Shown here: positions 1-7,398 of the stretch, piece by piece
Layout of the letters: each line of letters starts with the position of its first letter
Position numbering within the stretch: position 1 is the stretch's first letter
Source: Chitinophagaceae bacterium
Lineage (GTDB): Bacteria > Bacteroidota > Bacteroidia > Chitinophagales > Chitinophagaceae
Direction: 5' to 3'
DNA: 7,678 nucleotides
Assembly (NCBI GenBank): GCA_023251285.1
Contig: JAHEZB010000079.1
Coordinates: 1-7,678 of the forward strand
Translations under genes and position numbers: made by a program
Notes under the pieces: model-generated
Told to the model about the DNA's origin: nothing
The model's input: the letters and a program-made list of their open reading frames with translations, nothing else
Database searches by the model: none

Positions 1-489
1 TTATGGATTAATTTTTAAAAAGGTTGCAAAGATACCATGGAATGGATTAGCTGCAAAAAGATTGTTAAGAAAACAACCAGTTTGCAATACTATGACAACA
101 TTTATTCGGTTTATGCTGCATCCAGCTTCCATAATGTAAAGACAATGCCGATGCTTATCTTTCACGAATAAGTCGATGGGTATGTATAATTAGGATTAAA
201 ATCGGCAATTGAAGAAGCCTGATGCTTTCGATTCTTAAAAAAATCGTTTCCGACATGATAAAGTAAAAGAAACAAGGTGGGCACCCCTTGATCCTGCCTC
301 ATTCGTCAACGTTGCTGTCAATACAACACTTTTACCCACGTCTTATTTCTGTATTCATGCGGCTTTCAATGGGGTAAGTGCTCTGATCGGAGCACTTACC
401 CCGGCCGGGAGTGGGAGAAAGGACGCAGAAGAGATGAAATGCTGTCTATTAGATGATCCATTTATCCGCCTGATTGGAAGTTTTGGGGC
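1..489. other. Intergenic stretch without a supportable gene
   Basis: No recognisable gene lies here. Short frames overlap on both strands at the left edge: a 44-codon plus-strand frame from an ATG at 37 to a stop at 169-171, and a minus-strand frame from an ATG at 132 (43 codons) to a stop at 1-3. The latter stays open upstream of its ATG with a GTG start possible. A 33-codon minus-strand frame runs from 256 to 155. A plus-strand frame stays open from 239 to a stop at 518-520 but has no ATG before 434. I recognise none of these translations, and none has a convincing ribosome binding site. Bases 280-480 look richer in G+C than the flanks and hold the strong inverted repeat at 371-402. The stretch could be a decayed gene or plain spacer. 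Confidence 0.6.
371..402. repeat. 13-bp perfect inverted repeat (strong hairpin)
   Basis: The arms at 371-383 (GGGGTAAGTGCTC) and 390-402 (GAGCACTTACCCC) are perfectly complementary around a 6-nt loop (TGATCG). A second palindrome, CCCGGCCGGG at 400-409, overlaps the right arm, so two structures could compete. The hairpin lies about 88 nt beyond the stop codon of the minus-strand gene ending at 490. Neither strand has a T-run after the stem, so it is not a classical intrinsic terminator. It may still stabilise the 3' end of that transcript or cause weak termination. It could instead be a dispersed repeat or a protein-binding dyad. The structure is plain in the sequence; the role is not. Confidence 0.8.
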
Positions 490-1182
490 TTATTTTGCTG
501 TATCAGCAATACTGTTATAAAACTTAATTGATTTTAAAAAATCATTTTCTCTTTTTGGTTTCAAATTATTTTCCTTGATGTATCGGTCCATCTGATCTTT
601 TTTATCCGTTGTTAAATCATCAAGAGCAGAAGAACTATATTTAAACGGAACAGCTTTATTGCCAATAAGAGCAAAATCCTGCGTATGCAATACATACTTC
701 CTCGTACTATTTACTATGCCGTTCGAATAATTTTCTCCCTCAGGTTTTTTAGCAAACTCCCTGAGAATCGTTATTTTTCCTTTTGCAAGTACCTGAACAA
801 AACCTGGTTGTTCCGGCAATAAATCAGTTCTAAATATCATATCCGACGAAGAATCGTGCGGGTGGTTTTCACCATAGAGTTTTATTTCATTTACATTATC
901 CATAAACTCGTAGATGGTATCATGTTTTGAATAAATAAATTTTCCGTCAGATGCATTGAAATTTATTTTGTCCAAATGATAATTTTCACCATTTTTTAAA
1001 GTTACTTCTCCGCTTTTCCAGTCGTCGTATAATATGGGAGTGCCTTCAACGTCATTATCCGACTTCATCTTAATGTGCTGCCCCTGAAAAGGTTCAGCCA
1101 AAATATTAGGAGAAATACGCGTTTGTGAGAAACCGGTAGAAAAAAAAGTACCGAATACTAATGTTAAAATCGTTTTATTCAT
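490..1182 (-). CDS. Exported hypothetical protein, conserved Bacteroidota secreted family (function unknown)
   Basis: This encodes 230 residues with a signal peptide at about 1-20 (MNKTILTLVFGTFFSTGFSQ). It has a basic start, a hydrophobic core and a likely signal peptidase I cut near FSQ/T, and no lipobox cysteine. The protein should be periplasmic or secreted. The mature part starts with a G-T-P-x-L-x-x-x-W-x-x-G-x-V-x-L-x-x-G-x-x-Y pattern at about 47-68. An F-V-Q-V-L-x-x-G-K-I-T-I-L-R strand pair follows at about 128-141. The C-terminus has a charged helix, D-K-K-x-Q-M-x-x-Y-I-K-x-N-N-L-x-x-K at about 193-210, ending in FYNS. From memory, this overall pattern recurs in uncharacterised exported proteins of Bacteroidota; no function is known to me. 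An in-frame TTG at 1188 would add two residues, but the ATG at 1182 gives the better signal peptide. The gene lies 251 nt behind the uptake operon, beyond its terminator, so it is probably transcribed separately. No promoter matching the Bacteroidota TTTG/TAnnTTTG pattern was found upstream. Confidence 0.85.
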   Translation of the reverse strand: MNKTILTLVFGTFFSTGFSQTRISPNILAEPFQGQHIKMKSDNDVEGTPILYDDWKSGEVTLKNGENYHLDKINFNASDGKFIYSKHDTIYEFMDNVNEIKLYGENHPHDSSSDMIFRTDLLPEQPGFVQVLAKGKITILREFAKKPEGENYSNGIVNSTRKYVLHTQDFALIGNKAVPFKYSSSALDDLTTDKKDQMDRYIKENNLKPKRENDFLKSIKFYNSIADTAK

Positions 1183-1387
1183 ACACAATTTTTAAAGTGC
1201 GAATTGTAATAATACAGTTATCCTTTGGATAGACGTAGAGGGTCGCTTATAGGTACACCTTGAGTAGAAATTAAAATCAGGATTATTTGTCTTTTTACTG
1301 GGTATTTTAACTGCATGTAATCGTTCAATAGCTTTGATTTGTAATTACGAAATTACCCGAAATAAAACACATGGTGTAAGAAAATAA

Positions 1388-1416
1388 AAAACCGTCTCAT
1401 AAAATAAGACGGTTTT
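1388..1416 (-). terminator. Intrinsic terminator of the SusC/SusD/DUF1735 operon
   Basis: A perfect 10-bp stem (1388-1397 AAAACCGTCT with 1407-1416 AGACGGTTTT) encloses a 9-nt loop. Read on the minus strand, it begins 17 nt after the DUF1735 gene stop codon and runs into TTTTTTATTTT, a good U-tract. This is the expected form of a Rho-independent terminator. On the plus strand only a four-T run follows, so termination there would be weaker. Beyond it, at 1341-1356, lies a small 6-bp inverted repeat (GTAATT / AATTAC) of unclear meaning. Confidence 0.87.
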
Positions 1417-1433
1417 ACTAAGAGCATAATGAA

Positions 1434-2318
1434 TTACTTATAATATCTGTCTATTACGTACCTGGTTAGCGTTTTATATTGAAATATATACTCACCAGTA
1501 GTGGGGTCGGCTTTTATTATATTTGGGCCATCAGTTACGATAACTCCGGCAGCCTTCATTGTGGCAATGTCATCATCATTCAGTTTCACTGAAAAATCAC
1601 TCAATACTCCGGCATTGTTTGTAAAAGATATCACATACCTTGGTCCGATATAGTATCCACTCGGAACTTCTACCTGGTTGCCATTATCTGCTACAAAAGT
1701 GGCAGTACGCCCGGTGAATGAAGTACCATCAGGAGATCCGGCATTGGAAGGTTGACTCCAACGAGTAAAATCCCACTTATAATCTCCGGCTATTACATTT
1801 CCTATTATATTAAAATAAATAGTATTTAGATTTGAAGTCAAAAGTTTGCCGGAAGCATCCTTAATTGAAACGGTAAGTAAATAGCTTTTTGCCGGATCCA
1901 CCTTGTCCTTATAAACATCCACTGTTGTTGTTGCGTATTGTTGACCTGCAGGAATAGTCAATGATGTGTTTGCAATCTTATAGGCATTACTAGGCAGAGG
2001 CAGAAAATTGGTGCCATTTGCTGTGTTGTAAGCTGTTACTAATGATGAATCGACAGCAAGAGTTACGTTAACAGGATTCGTTGGCAAATTAACGGAAGCA
2101 AGATCTGCTATAATTTTATAGGATGCGGTATCTCCGGAAAATCTGATATTATTCGAACTAAAATTTGTAATGCCACCACCTACAAGAGTTACATGATCCT
2201 TAAGCCCGGAGAAATCAGTCGCTGAAGGATTACGGTCTTTAACGCATGAATTAAGGGTTGCAAGCAGTAGAAACGTTGCTGTAATGAACCCCATCCACCT
2301 ATTTAATTTTATTTTCAT
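1434..2318 (-). CDS. DUF1735 (BT_3987-like N-terminal domain) surface lipoprotein
   Basis: From the ATG at 2318 the product has 294 residues. The lipoprotein signal is MKIKLNRWMGFITATF followed by a hydrophobic core and LNSC, with the acylated cysteine at 25. The next residues, VKDR, put charge at +2 to +4, which fits a Bacteroidota lipoprotein export signal and suggests display on the cell surface. Residues of about 38-155 match the DUF1735/PF08522 style: V-T-L-A-V-D at 84-89, a YN-x-x-NGTNF-x-x-LP run, SLTIPAGQ at about 119-126, and V-D-P-A-K-S-Y-L-L-T-V-S-I. Residues of about 168-294 resemble the BT_3044-like C-terminal domain (DUF4361), ending in GEYIFQYKTLTRYVIDRYYK. Such proteins are coded beside SusC/SusD pairs and are thought to bind glycan or another ligand; no catalytic motif is visible. 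An ATG at 2327 (297 residues) is nearly as good. One at 2366 would overlap the SusD-like gene and put 13 mostly charged residues before it, which is unlikely for a lipoprotein signal. Confidence 0.92.
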   Translation of the reverse strand: MKIKLNRWMGFITATFLLLATLNSCVKDRNPSATDFSGLKDHVTLVGGGITNFSSNNIRFSGDTASYKIIADLASVNLPTNPVNVTLAVDSSLVTAYNTANGTNFLPLPSNAYKIANTSLTIPAGQQYATTTVDVYKDKVDPAKSYLLTVSIKDASGKLLTSNLNTIYFNIIGNVIAGDYKWDFTRWSQPSNAGSPDGTSFTGRTATFVADNGNQVEVPSGYYIGPRYVISFTNNAGVLSDFSVKLNDDDIATMKAAGVIVTDGPNIIKADPTTGEYIFQYKTLTRYVIDRYYK

Positions 2319-2350
2319 ATTAATCATTTTAAATTTAAGACGTTTGTTTA

Positions 2351-3940
2351 CTATTTCATCCACCATATTTTACTTGTCTGATGGTCAATAGCTCCCTCTT
2401 TGGCCACATTATCAGGGTTTTTAGAATATTCACTGGTAGGATATTTCCAACGAATAGGAATTTTATCAACATCATAATAAGGCGAAGCTGTTAAAGGAAT
2501 GCTGCCTAAAGGACCCGGATAAGGCCAGGAACCTGTATGCAAATAATCGAATCTCCTGTAGTCCGCATAGGATTCCAAACAATTAATACTTGTTAACGCA
2601 GCCCACTTTTGACCTAAAATGATTGTTTGTTTTGCCAAAAGAGAAGAGGCCGTGCTATAGTCAACCTTTGGATTGCCTGCTCCTGCAGTGTAATAATCAG
2701 CAAAAGCAGTCTGGTAATTAGGAACACCGAGGTAACGGAAGGATGCAATAATTCCTTGTTTATAAAGTGCATTATCATCTCCGGGAATATAACCTAATGC
2801 AACCGCTTCAGCCTGTATAAAATAACTTTCAGCCGCCAGCATCATCACAGCTGATGCTGTTGCTCCATTGCCTGGGTTTACCGAATACGAGTCAATGCCG
2901 TTTGCATCTTTCGATATATCGTAACCTCTTAAAATTCCAGGACCGAAAAATGAATAGTTTCCATTGGAAGGATTACCGCTTACGGCACCCATCAGGTTGC
3001 CGATAAATTTACCTTTATTGGGGCCAGAAGCGACCCGGGTAAATTCAACCCCGATTCTCGGGTCTTTATTATTTTGAAAATAATTAACCGCATAAACATT
3101 GGGAGCCCAAAAATCCCCAAAACTGGATACTTGCCCACCGGAAAGATTCCAAAAACGCTGCCAGAAAGGATTTCCTTTTCCTGTTGAATTCACATATCCA
3201 GGGTTTACGAGTGCATCCTTTGTTAAAAAACCGGCACTTTCATTTTTAGTTAAATCCAGGTTTGGTTGAAAAAAAGCCGGTTTAGTATCCAATTGAGACA
3301 TTCTTAGTAGCATATTCAAACGAACCGTATTTGCAAATTGTATCCACGAAGTCTTGTTTCCACCAAACATGATATCAGAACTGGAACCAACTGTGGTTGC
3401 TGCTGACTTAATCAAAGTAATTCCTTTTTGAATTTCTATAAACAAACTATCATAAATATCCTGGCCTTTAGAATAAGCAGGTCTTAATGAAGCTGCACCT
3501 TTCAATGCATCTGCATAAGGAACATCACTCCATAAATCAACAAGGTGTTGGTAATTATATGCTTTCATAATTCTTGCTACACCTTCTAAAAAACTTTGGC
3601 CGGTTGCATTCGACTTATCCTGGATGTATTGATAATCCTCAAGGTTATCATAAACAGATTGCCATAATCCATCTCCAAAATCAGTTGTCATCTTGTAAGT
3701 GGTACCCGCATCACTGGCATTAATCGCATAGCTTCCGCTCACTGCCCAGTAACCCATCCATTCACTTACCGCTGTAGGGCCGGGGTAATAATTTGCCACA
3801 GTAACAGCAAGCGCAGCAGGTAATACAAGGCTGGGGTCTGCAGACGTTGATTGATTAGGGTTCGTATTTATATCAAGATACCCCTTCTTGCAGCCTGCTA
3901 TCAAAAAAACTACCGTAAGTATTAAAATTATTTTTTTCAT
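2351..3940 (-). CDS. SusD/RagB-family nutrient-binding outer-membrane lipoprotein (SusD-like_2 group)
   Basis: This is the likely surface lid of the outer-membrane importer, capturing substrate and closing over the SusC-like barrel coded just upstream. The 529-residue product has a lipoprotein signal, MKKIILILTVVFLIAGC, with the acylated Cys at 17, followed by KKGYLDINTNPNQ; the D-I-N-T-(N/D)-P-N motif is typical at the SusD-like_2 (PF12771) N-terminus. Other family landmarks are LWQSVYDNLEDYQYI at about 92-106, HLVDLWSDVPYADAL at about 132-146, a helical TPR-like segment with AAESYFIQAEAVALGY at about 369-384, and the C-terminal IPIRWKYPTSEYSKNPDNV at about 494-512. The length is normal and the frame intact. 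It starts 26 nt after the transporter gene stop, which indicates co-transcription. This group pairs with transporters for glycans, peptides or glycoconjugates, so the ligand cannot be read from the sequence. Confidence 0.96.
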   Translation of the reverse strand: MKKIILILTVVFLIAGCKKGYLDINTNPNQSTSADPSLVLPAALAVTVANYYPGPTAVSEWMGYWAVSGSYAINASDAGTTYKMTTDFGDGLWQSVYDNLEDYQYIQDKSNATGQSFLEGVARIMKAYNYQHLVDLWSDVPYADALKGAASLRPAYSKGQDIYDSLFIEIQKGITLIKSAATTVGSSSDIMFGGNKTSWIQFANTVRLNMLLRMSQLDTKPAFFQPNLDLTKNESAGFLTKDALVNPGYVNSTGKGNPFWQRFWNLSGGQVSSFGDFWAPNVYAVNYFQNNKDPRIGVEFTRVASGPNKGKFIGNLMGAVSGNPSNGNYSFFGPGILRGYDISKDANGIDSYSVNPGNGATASAVMMLAAESYFIQAEAVALGYIPGDDNALYKQGIIASFRYLGVPNYQTAFADYYTAGAGNPKVDYSTASSLLAKQTIILGQKWAALTSINCLESYADYRRFDYLHTGSWPYPGPLGSIPLTASPYYDVDKIPIRWKYPTSEYSKNPDNVAKEGAIDHQTSKIWWMK

Positions 3941-3966
3941 GTGTCTTGTTTTTCTTTAAATAATAT

Positions 3967-6900
3967 TTAGAATGTTATACTAACATTGGCTCCAAAAATG
4001 CGGGTCGGTGGATTCTGATTAATATCAGTAGTTCCAATAGCATTTCCTGTGGTATTTGCAAATTCAGGATCGGTCCAAACATTCTCTTTAGCCTTAATAG
4101 TAATCAGATTGCGGCCTACCAGCGCAACAGAAAGTTGTTTTATAAAGGAATTGTTACCAAAAACTCCCTTTGGAAATGTGTATGAAAGAGATACTTCACG
4201 AAGCTTCCAAAAATCTGCACTATTTATGTATGTACTGCCGGTATTATTCCAAAGGCTTGCCCAAAAATCATTATTCCCGTTCCTCACCGCTACATCTGAA
4301 TTTGCAACATATTTTCCGGAGGCATCCTTGTAAGATGAATTAGGAATAACAAATGATTGCCGTCCTGCTTGTGTAGAGTACCAGGATACTCCGGTAAAAT
4401 CTAAAGCATTTCCAATACTATTGTAAATAATAGCACCAAATCTCCCTTCAGCTAAAGCATACAGAGTAAATCCTTTATAACTTATACTTGTGTGGAAACC
4501 AAGGCTATAAGGGGGATTGGGAGTTCCATAAGTTGACAAAGAATCATTAACTGTTGGAAAGCCAGAGTTTTTATCCACAATAATTCTTCCCTGGGGATCC
4601 CTTTTCCAGTCTGTTACTTTGATTTGTGGAAATGCCTTTCCTTTAATAACATATTGTTGGCCACTTAAAAGAAAATTATCAATACCCGGATAAAGTGACA
4701 GTACCTTATTATCATTATAGGCAAAATTTCCACCAATAAGCCATCTAAAGCTATTTCTGCTATTCTGAATCAGGGTTACGTCAAGATCAGCTTCGATACC
4801 TTTATTTTGCATTTCACCGCTATTCAACAGAGCTGAGGTAAATCCGGTAGCGGAACTTACCTGAACGGGCAATGTTTGATTAGTTGTATTTGATTGATAA
4901 ACAGAAGTATTTAATATTATTCTGCTATCCCAAAAACGCAGTTCCAATCCAATATTTTTCTCTAAAGTAAATTCGGGTTTTAATAATGGATTATTAAGCG
5001 CATTGGAGACAGTAAAACCCGATGTACTTCCATAAGGGAAATTAGGGGCGCTATTAAAGACATTATCGAGGCTATATGGTCCTACGCTTACATTACCGGT
5101 CTTACCAATTGCTGCACTTAATTTTCCATAACTTAAGATCCGGTTATCTTTTAATCCCGGTATAGCATCAGTGAAAACAAATGCGACATCACCGGCAAAG
5201 TAACTATAGCTTCTTAACTTAGGTGACAACCTTGAGTCCCAATCATTCCGGAATGACCCATGGGCAAACAGATAATCATGGTAGCCTAAAAGAAGATCAG
5301 CAAATGCACCATTTTTTCTAACCTCAGAAAAATTCTCATAATAGCCAGGTGTTCCCACTACGTTAGAAATATTAAAAAAATCAGGTATTCCTAATTGCAC
5401 TGCTGAAAGATTTATATCTCGTTGGGTATTATCAAAAGTAGTTGCACCCAAGGTCAATTTTGTAGAAATATCATTAAAATTTTTGTGAAGATTAGCGAGT
5501 ACAGTTCCTGTTAACAGTTGATTATATTCAAAAGCATCATAATCTGCAGATGGCATATCTGTAGTACTGCGGCCAGATCCATATACATCCGCTTTAGCCC
5601 AATCGGCGAACTTAAATGCTTTACTGGTAAATTTTTGAGTAAGGTCAAAACGGGTAATTGCGGCGGTAGCGGTCAGATCCAACCAATCTGACGCCTTGAA
5701 GCTTAAATTCAGGTTGCCTAACAATGTGTTTCTTTTGCTATCAAATCTGGATTGGTCTATCTGCCACCATGGATTGCCATAATAGGCATTGAAATAACCA
5801 TTGGGATTAGCAAATGGATCCGTTTGCCAGTTTCGATAGTCCCTCAGGTTTATGCTGGCAGGTGTATTAAGAATAGTCCAGTAAACAGCCCTGTTTTGGA
5901 AATAAGAACCACCAAAAGTAGAAGGACTTCCATTTACGCCAAAAGCTCCGGGTGTCGTATTTGAATGCTGAATGGTATAATCGGCAGAGTAATTCACAGA
6001 TAATCTTCCAAATTCTCTTGAACCATTAAACCTGATCCCGTCCCTGTGATTTTTATCTTTTGGAATAGTTCCTGCAATATTAACATCCTGTACGCTTAGA
6101 AAAAAACTACTTTTATCATCTCCCCCGGAAATAGATACTTCATTTTGTTCAGTGATTCCCTTATCGAAGAATCCCAATTTAGCGCCGGGTACCGCAGAAT
6201 ATGTACCATGTTTTAAAGAATCCACGTAACTTCCATCTGCCTTATAAAACCTTACGGGAGCACCTATTGTTATAGGAGCACCATTATATCTTGGCCCATA
6301 GTTCTGATTTTCATAAGGCACATAAGGTATAACCGGATTCTCTGGAAAATATTCAATCCCTGGATATTGAGAAGGATCATATTCCCCACCAAATTGTCCA
6401 AAGGAGTTTTGCAGTTTTGGCAAATAAGCAACTTCCTGAACTTCTGTAGTATTATTAAAGGTAACTGCCATTTTACCCCTGCCTTTTTTTGTAGTGACAA
6501 TAAGAACACCATTTGAACCATCAGAACCATAGATCGCAGATGCACTACCTCCTTTTAAAATGGAAATATTATCAATATCATTTGGATTCATTTGAGCAAG
6601 AATAGTTCCGCCCTGATCTCTCGGCATTACTACATTGTCAATTACAATAAGTGCCTGATTATTCCCAAGAATAGACCGGTTACCTCTTAAAGTAATTCTT
6701 GTATCCTGGTTAACACTGCTGTTTACATTGGCAATTTGCAAACCGGAAACTTTTCCTGACAAGCCTGTAGCAACATTGGTTACCTTTCCCTCTGTAAGGT
6801 CTTTGTTATCAATTCGCGCTACCGGCGTACCGATCGATCTTGCCTGCCGCCTGATACCGTAACCTGTAACAGTTACAGTCGCTAATTCAGTATTGTTTCT

Positions 6901-7179
6901 TTTTAAAACCGCATTAGCTACGCCTCCCGCCGGTGTAACATCGCTTACAGCAAAGCCGGCAGCACTAAAAGCTAGTGAGCCGGTACTTTTCATTTTAATC
7001 GAAAAATTACCGTTCGCATCCGCTGTAGTGGCATTTCTTGTACCGGTTTCAGTAACAGTAGCAAAAGGTACCGGAGCTCCTGACTCATCCTTCACTGTAC
7101 CCGTAACTGTTCTGCTTTGTGCTAATGTGCAAAATCCAGTAAGCATAAGCACTGTAAAAAGTACTAATATTCTTTTCAT
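3967..7179 (-). CDS. SusC/RagA-family TonB-linked outer-membrane transporter
   Basis: This 1070-residue barrel should import a ligand across the outer membrane using energy from TonB-ExbBD, with the adjacent SusD-like protein as its lid. In order it shows a signal peptide (1-20, MKRILVLFTV... ending FCTLA/QS) and a carboxypeptidase-regulatory-like beta-sandwich at about 22-95 (RTVTGTVKDESGAPVPFATV, then G-N-F-S-I). A TonB-box-like TVTVTGYG at 101-108 and the plug domain at about 112-233 follow. The plug contains ITLRGNRSILGNNQALIVID at 162-181 and the SusC signature SASAIYGSDGSNGVLIVTTK at 212-231. The rest is a 22-strand-type barrel ending in the C-terminal phenylalanine expected for BAM-assembled proteins (VSITF). 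There is no N-terminal STN domain, so direct signalling to an anti-sigma factor is not expected. The length is typical and the frame unbroken. The ATG at 7179 directly precedes a good signal peptide. It is the first gene of a three-gene operon. Confidence 0.97.
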   Translation of the reverse strand: MKRILVLFTVLMLTGFCTLAQSRTVTGTVKDESGAPVPFATVTETGTRNATTADANGNFSIKMKSTGSLAFSAAGFAVSDVTPAGGVANAVLKRNNTELATVTVTGYGIRRQARSIGTPVARIDNKDLTEGKVTNVATGLSGKVSGLQIANVNSSVNQDTRITLRGNRSILGNNQALIVIDNVVMPRDQGGTILAQMNPNDIDNISILKGGSASAIYGSDGSNGVLIVTTKKGRGKMAVTFNNTTEVQEVAYLPKLQNSFGQFGGEYDPSQYPGIEYFPENPVIPYVPYENQNYGPRYNGAPITIGAPVRFYKADGSYVDSLKHGTYSAVPGAKLGFFDKGITEQNEVSISGGDDKSSFFLSVQDVNIAGTIPKDKNHRDGIRFNGSREFGRLSVNYSADYTIQHSNTTPGAFGVNGSPSTFGGSYFQNRAVYWTILNTPASINLRDYRNWQTDPFANPNGYFNAYYGNPWWQIDQSRFDSKRNTLLGNLNLSFKASDWLDLTATAAITRFDLTQKFTSKAFKFADWAKADVYGSGRSTTDMPSADYDAFEYNQLLTGTVLANLHKNFNDISTKLTLGATTFDNTQRDINLSAVQLGIPDFFNISNVVGTPGYYENFSEVRKNGAFADLLLGYHDYLFAHGSFRNDWDSRLSPKLRSYSYFAGDVAFVFTDAIPGLKDNRILSYGKLSAAIGKTGNVSVGPYSLDNVFNSAPNFPYGSTSGFTVSNALNNPLLKPEFTLEKNIGLELRFWDSRIILNTSVYQSNTTNQTLPVQVSSATGFTSALLNSGEMQNKGIEADLDVTLIQNSRNSFRWLIGGNFAYNDNKVLSLYPGIDNFLLSGQQYVIKGKAFPQIKVTDWKRDPQGRIIVDKNSGFPTVNDSLSTYGTPNPPYSLGFHTSISYKGFTLYALAEGRFGAIIYNSIGNALDFTGVSWYSTQAGRQSFVIPNSSYKDASGKYVANSDVAVRNGNNDFWASLWNNTGSTYINSADFWKLREVSLSYTFPKGVFGNNSFIKQLSVALVGRNLITIKAKENVWTDPEFANTTGNAIGTTDINQNPPTRIFGANVSITF

Positions 7180-7305
7180 GTGTTATTTAGTTTAAATTTT
7201 ATGATGTATCTGTGTTTTACAATTCTTGTTGATTATGCCAGTTTTGAGCCATTGAATTTTTTGGTTTGGTAAAATAAATTTATTGGTTAGCGATGTTTTA
7301 ACATT

Positions 7306-7317
7306 TCTTTGCAAAGA
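7306..7317. repeat. 12-bp perfect palindrome TCTTTGCAAAGA
   Basis: TCTTTGCAAAGA reads the same on both strands and lies 127-138 nt upstream of the transporter start. It might be a binding site for a dimeric regulator. It is a short element in AT-rich DNA and coincidence is possible. Confidence 0.35.
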
Positions 7318-7361
7318 GGCAACTTTTTTCTATAAATCGCTGCAAACTCATTTTTAATTTA

Positions 7362-7398
7362 CAGAAATATGACATCAAATTATAGTGGCATATTTCTG
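7362..7398. promoter_or_regulatory. Candidate operator: 10-bp inverted repeat upstream of the SusC-like gene
   Basis: CAGAAATATG (7362-7371) and CATATTTCTG (7389-7398) are perfect inverted copies separated by 17 nt, which places equivalent positions 27 bp apart, between two and three helical turns. The element lies 183-219 nt upstream of the transporter start codon. It could be bound by a dimeric regulator or form a hairpin in a long leader. AT-rich DNA yields such repeats by chance fairly often, so this is a candidate only. No regulator gene lies in the window to pair with it. Confidence 0.35.

Noticed and set aside
229..246. Inverted repeat CGATT / AATCG around an A-run
   Set aside because: It has only five paired bases with an A-rich loop and no T-run in a useful position, so it is too weak to call a terminator.
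1183..1188. TTG start at 1188 for the exported protein
   Set aside because: The ATG at 1182, two codons later, gives a normal signal peptide and is the preferred start type.
2319..2366. Longer start for the DUF1735 lipoprotein at 2366
   Set aside because: It would overlap the SusD-like gene by 16 nt and put a charged stretch ahead of the lipoprotein signal. The ATG codons at 2327 and 2318 lie directly before a standard signal peptide.
4049..6545. Further frames of 70-94 codons within the transporter gene (4049-4333 plus, 5752-5964 plus, 6270-6545 minus)
   Set aside because: They are shadows of the intact SusC-like reading frame; their translations show no domain or export signal.
6893..7195. 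100-codon plus-strand frame opposite the transporter gene start
   Set aside because: It is the antisense of the strongly coding signal-peptide and beta-sandwich region of the SusC-like gene and has no recognisable product.
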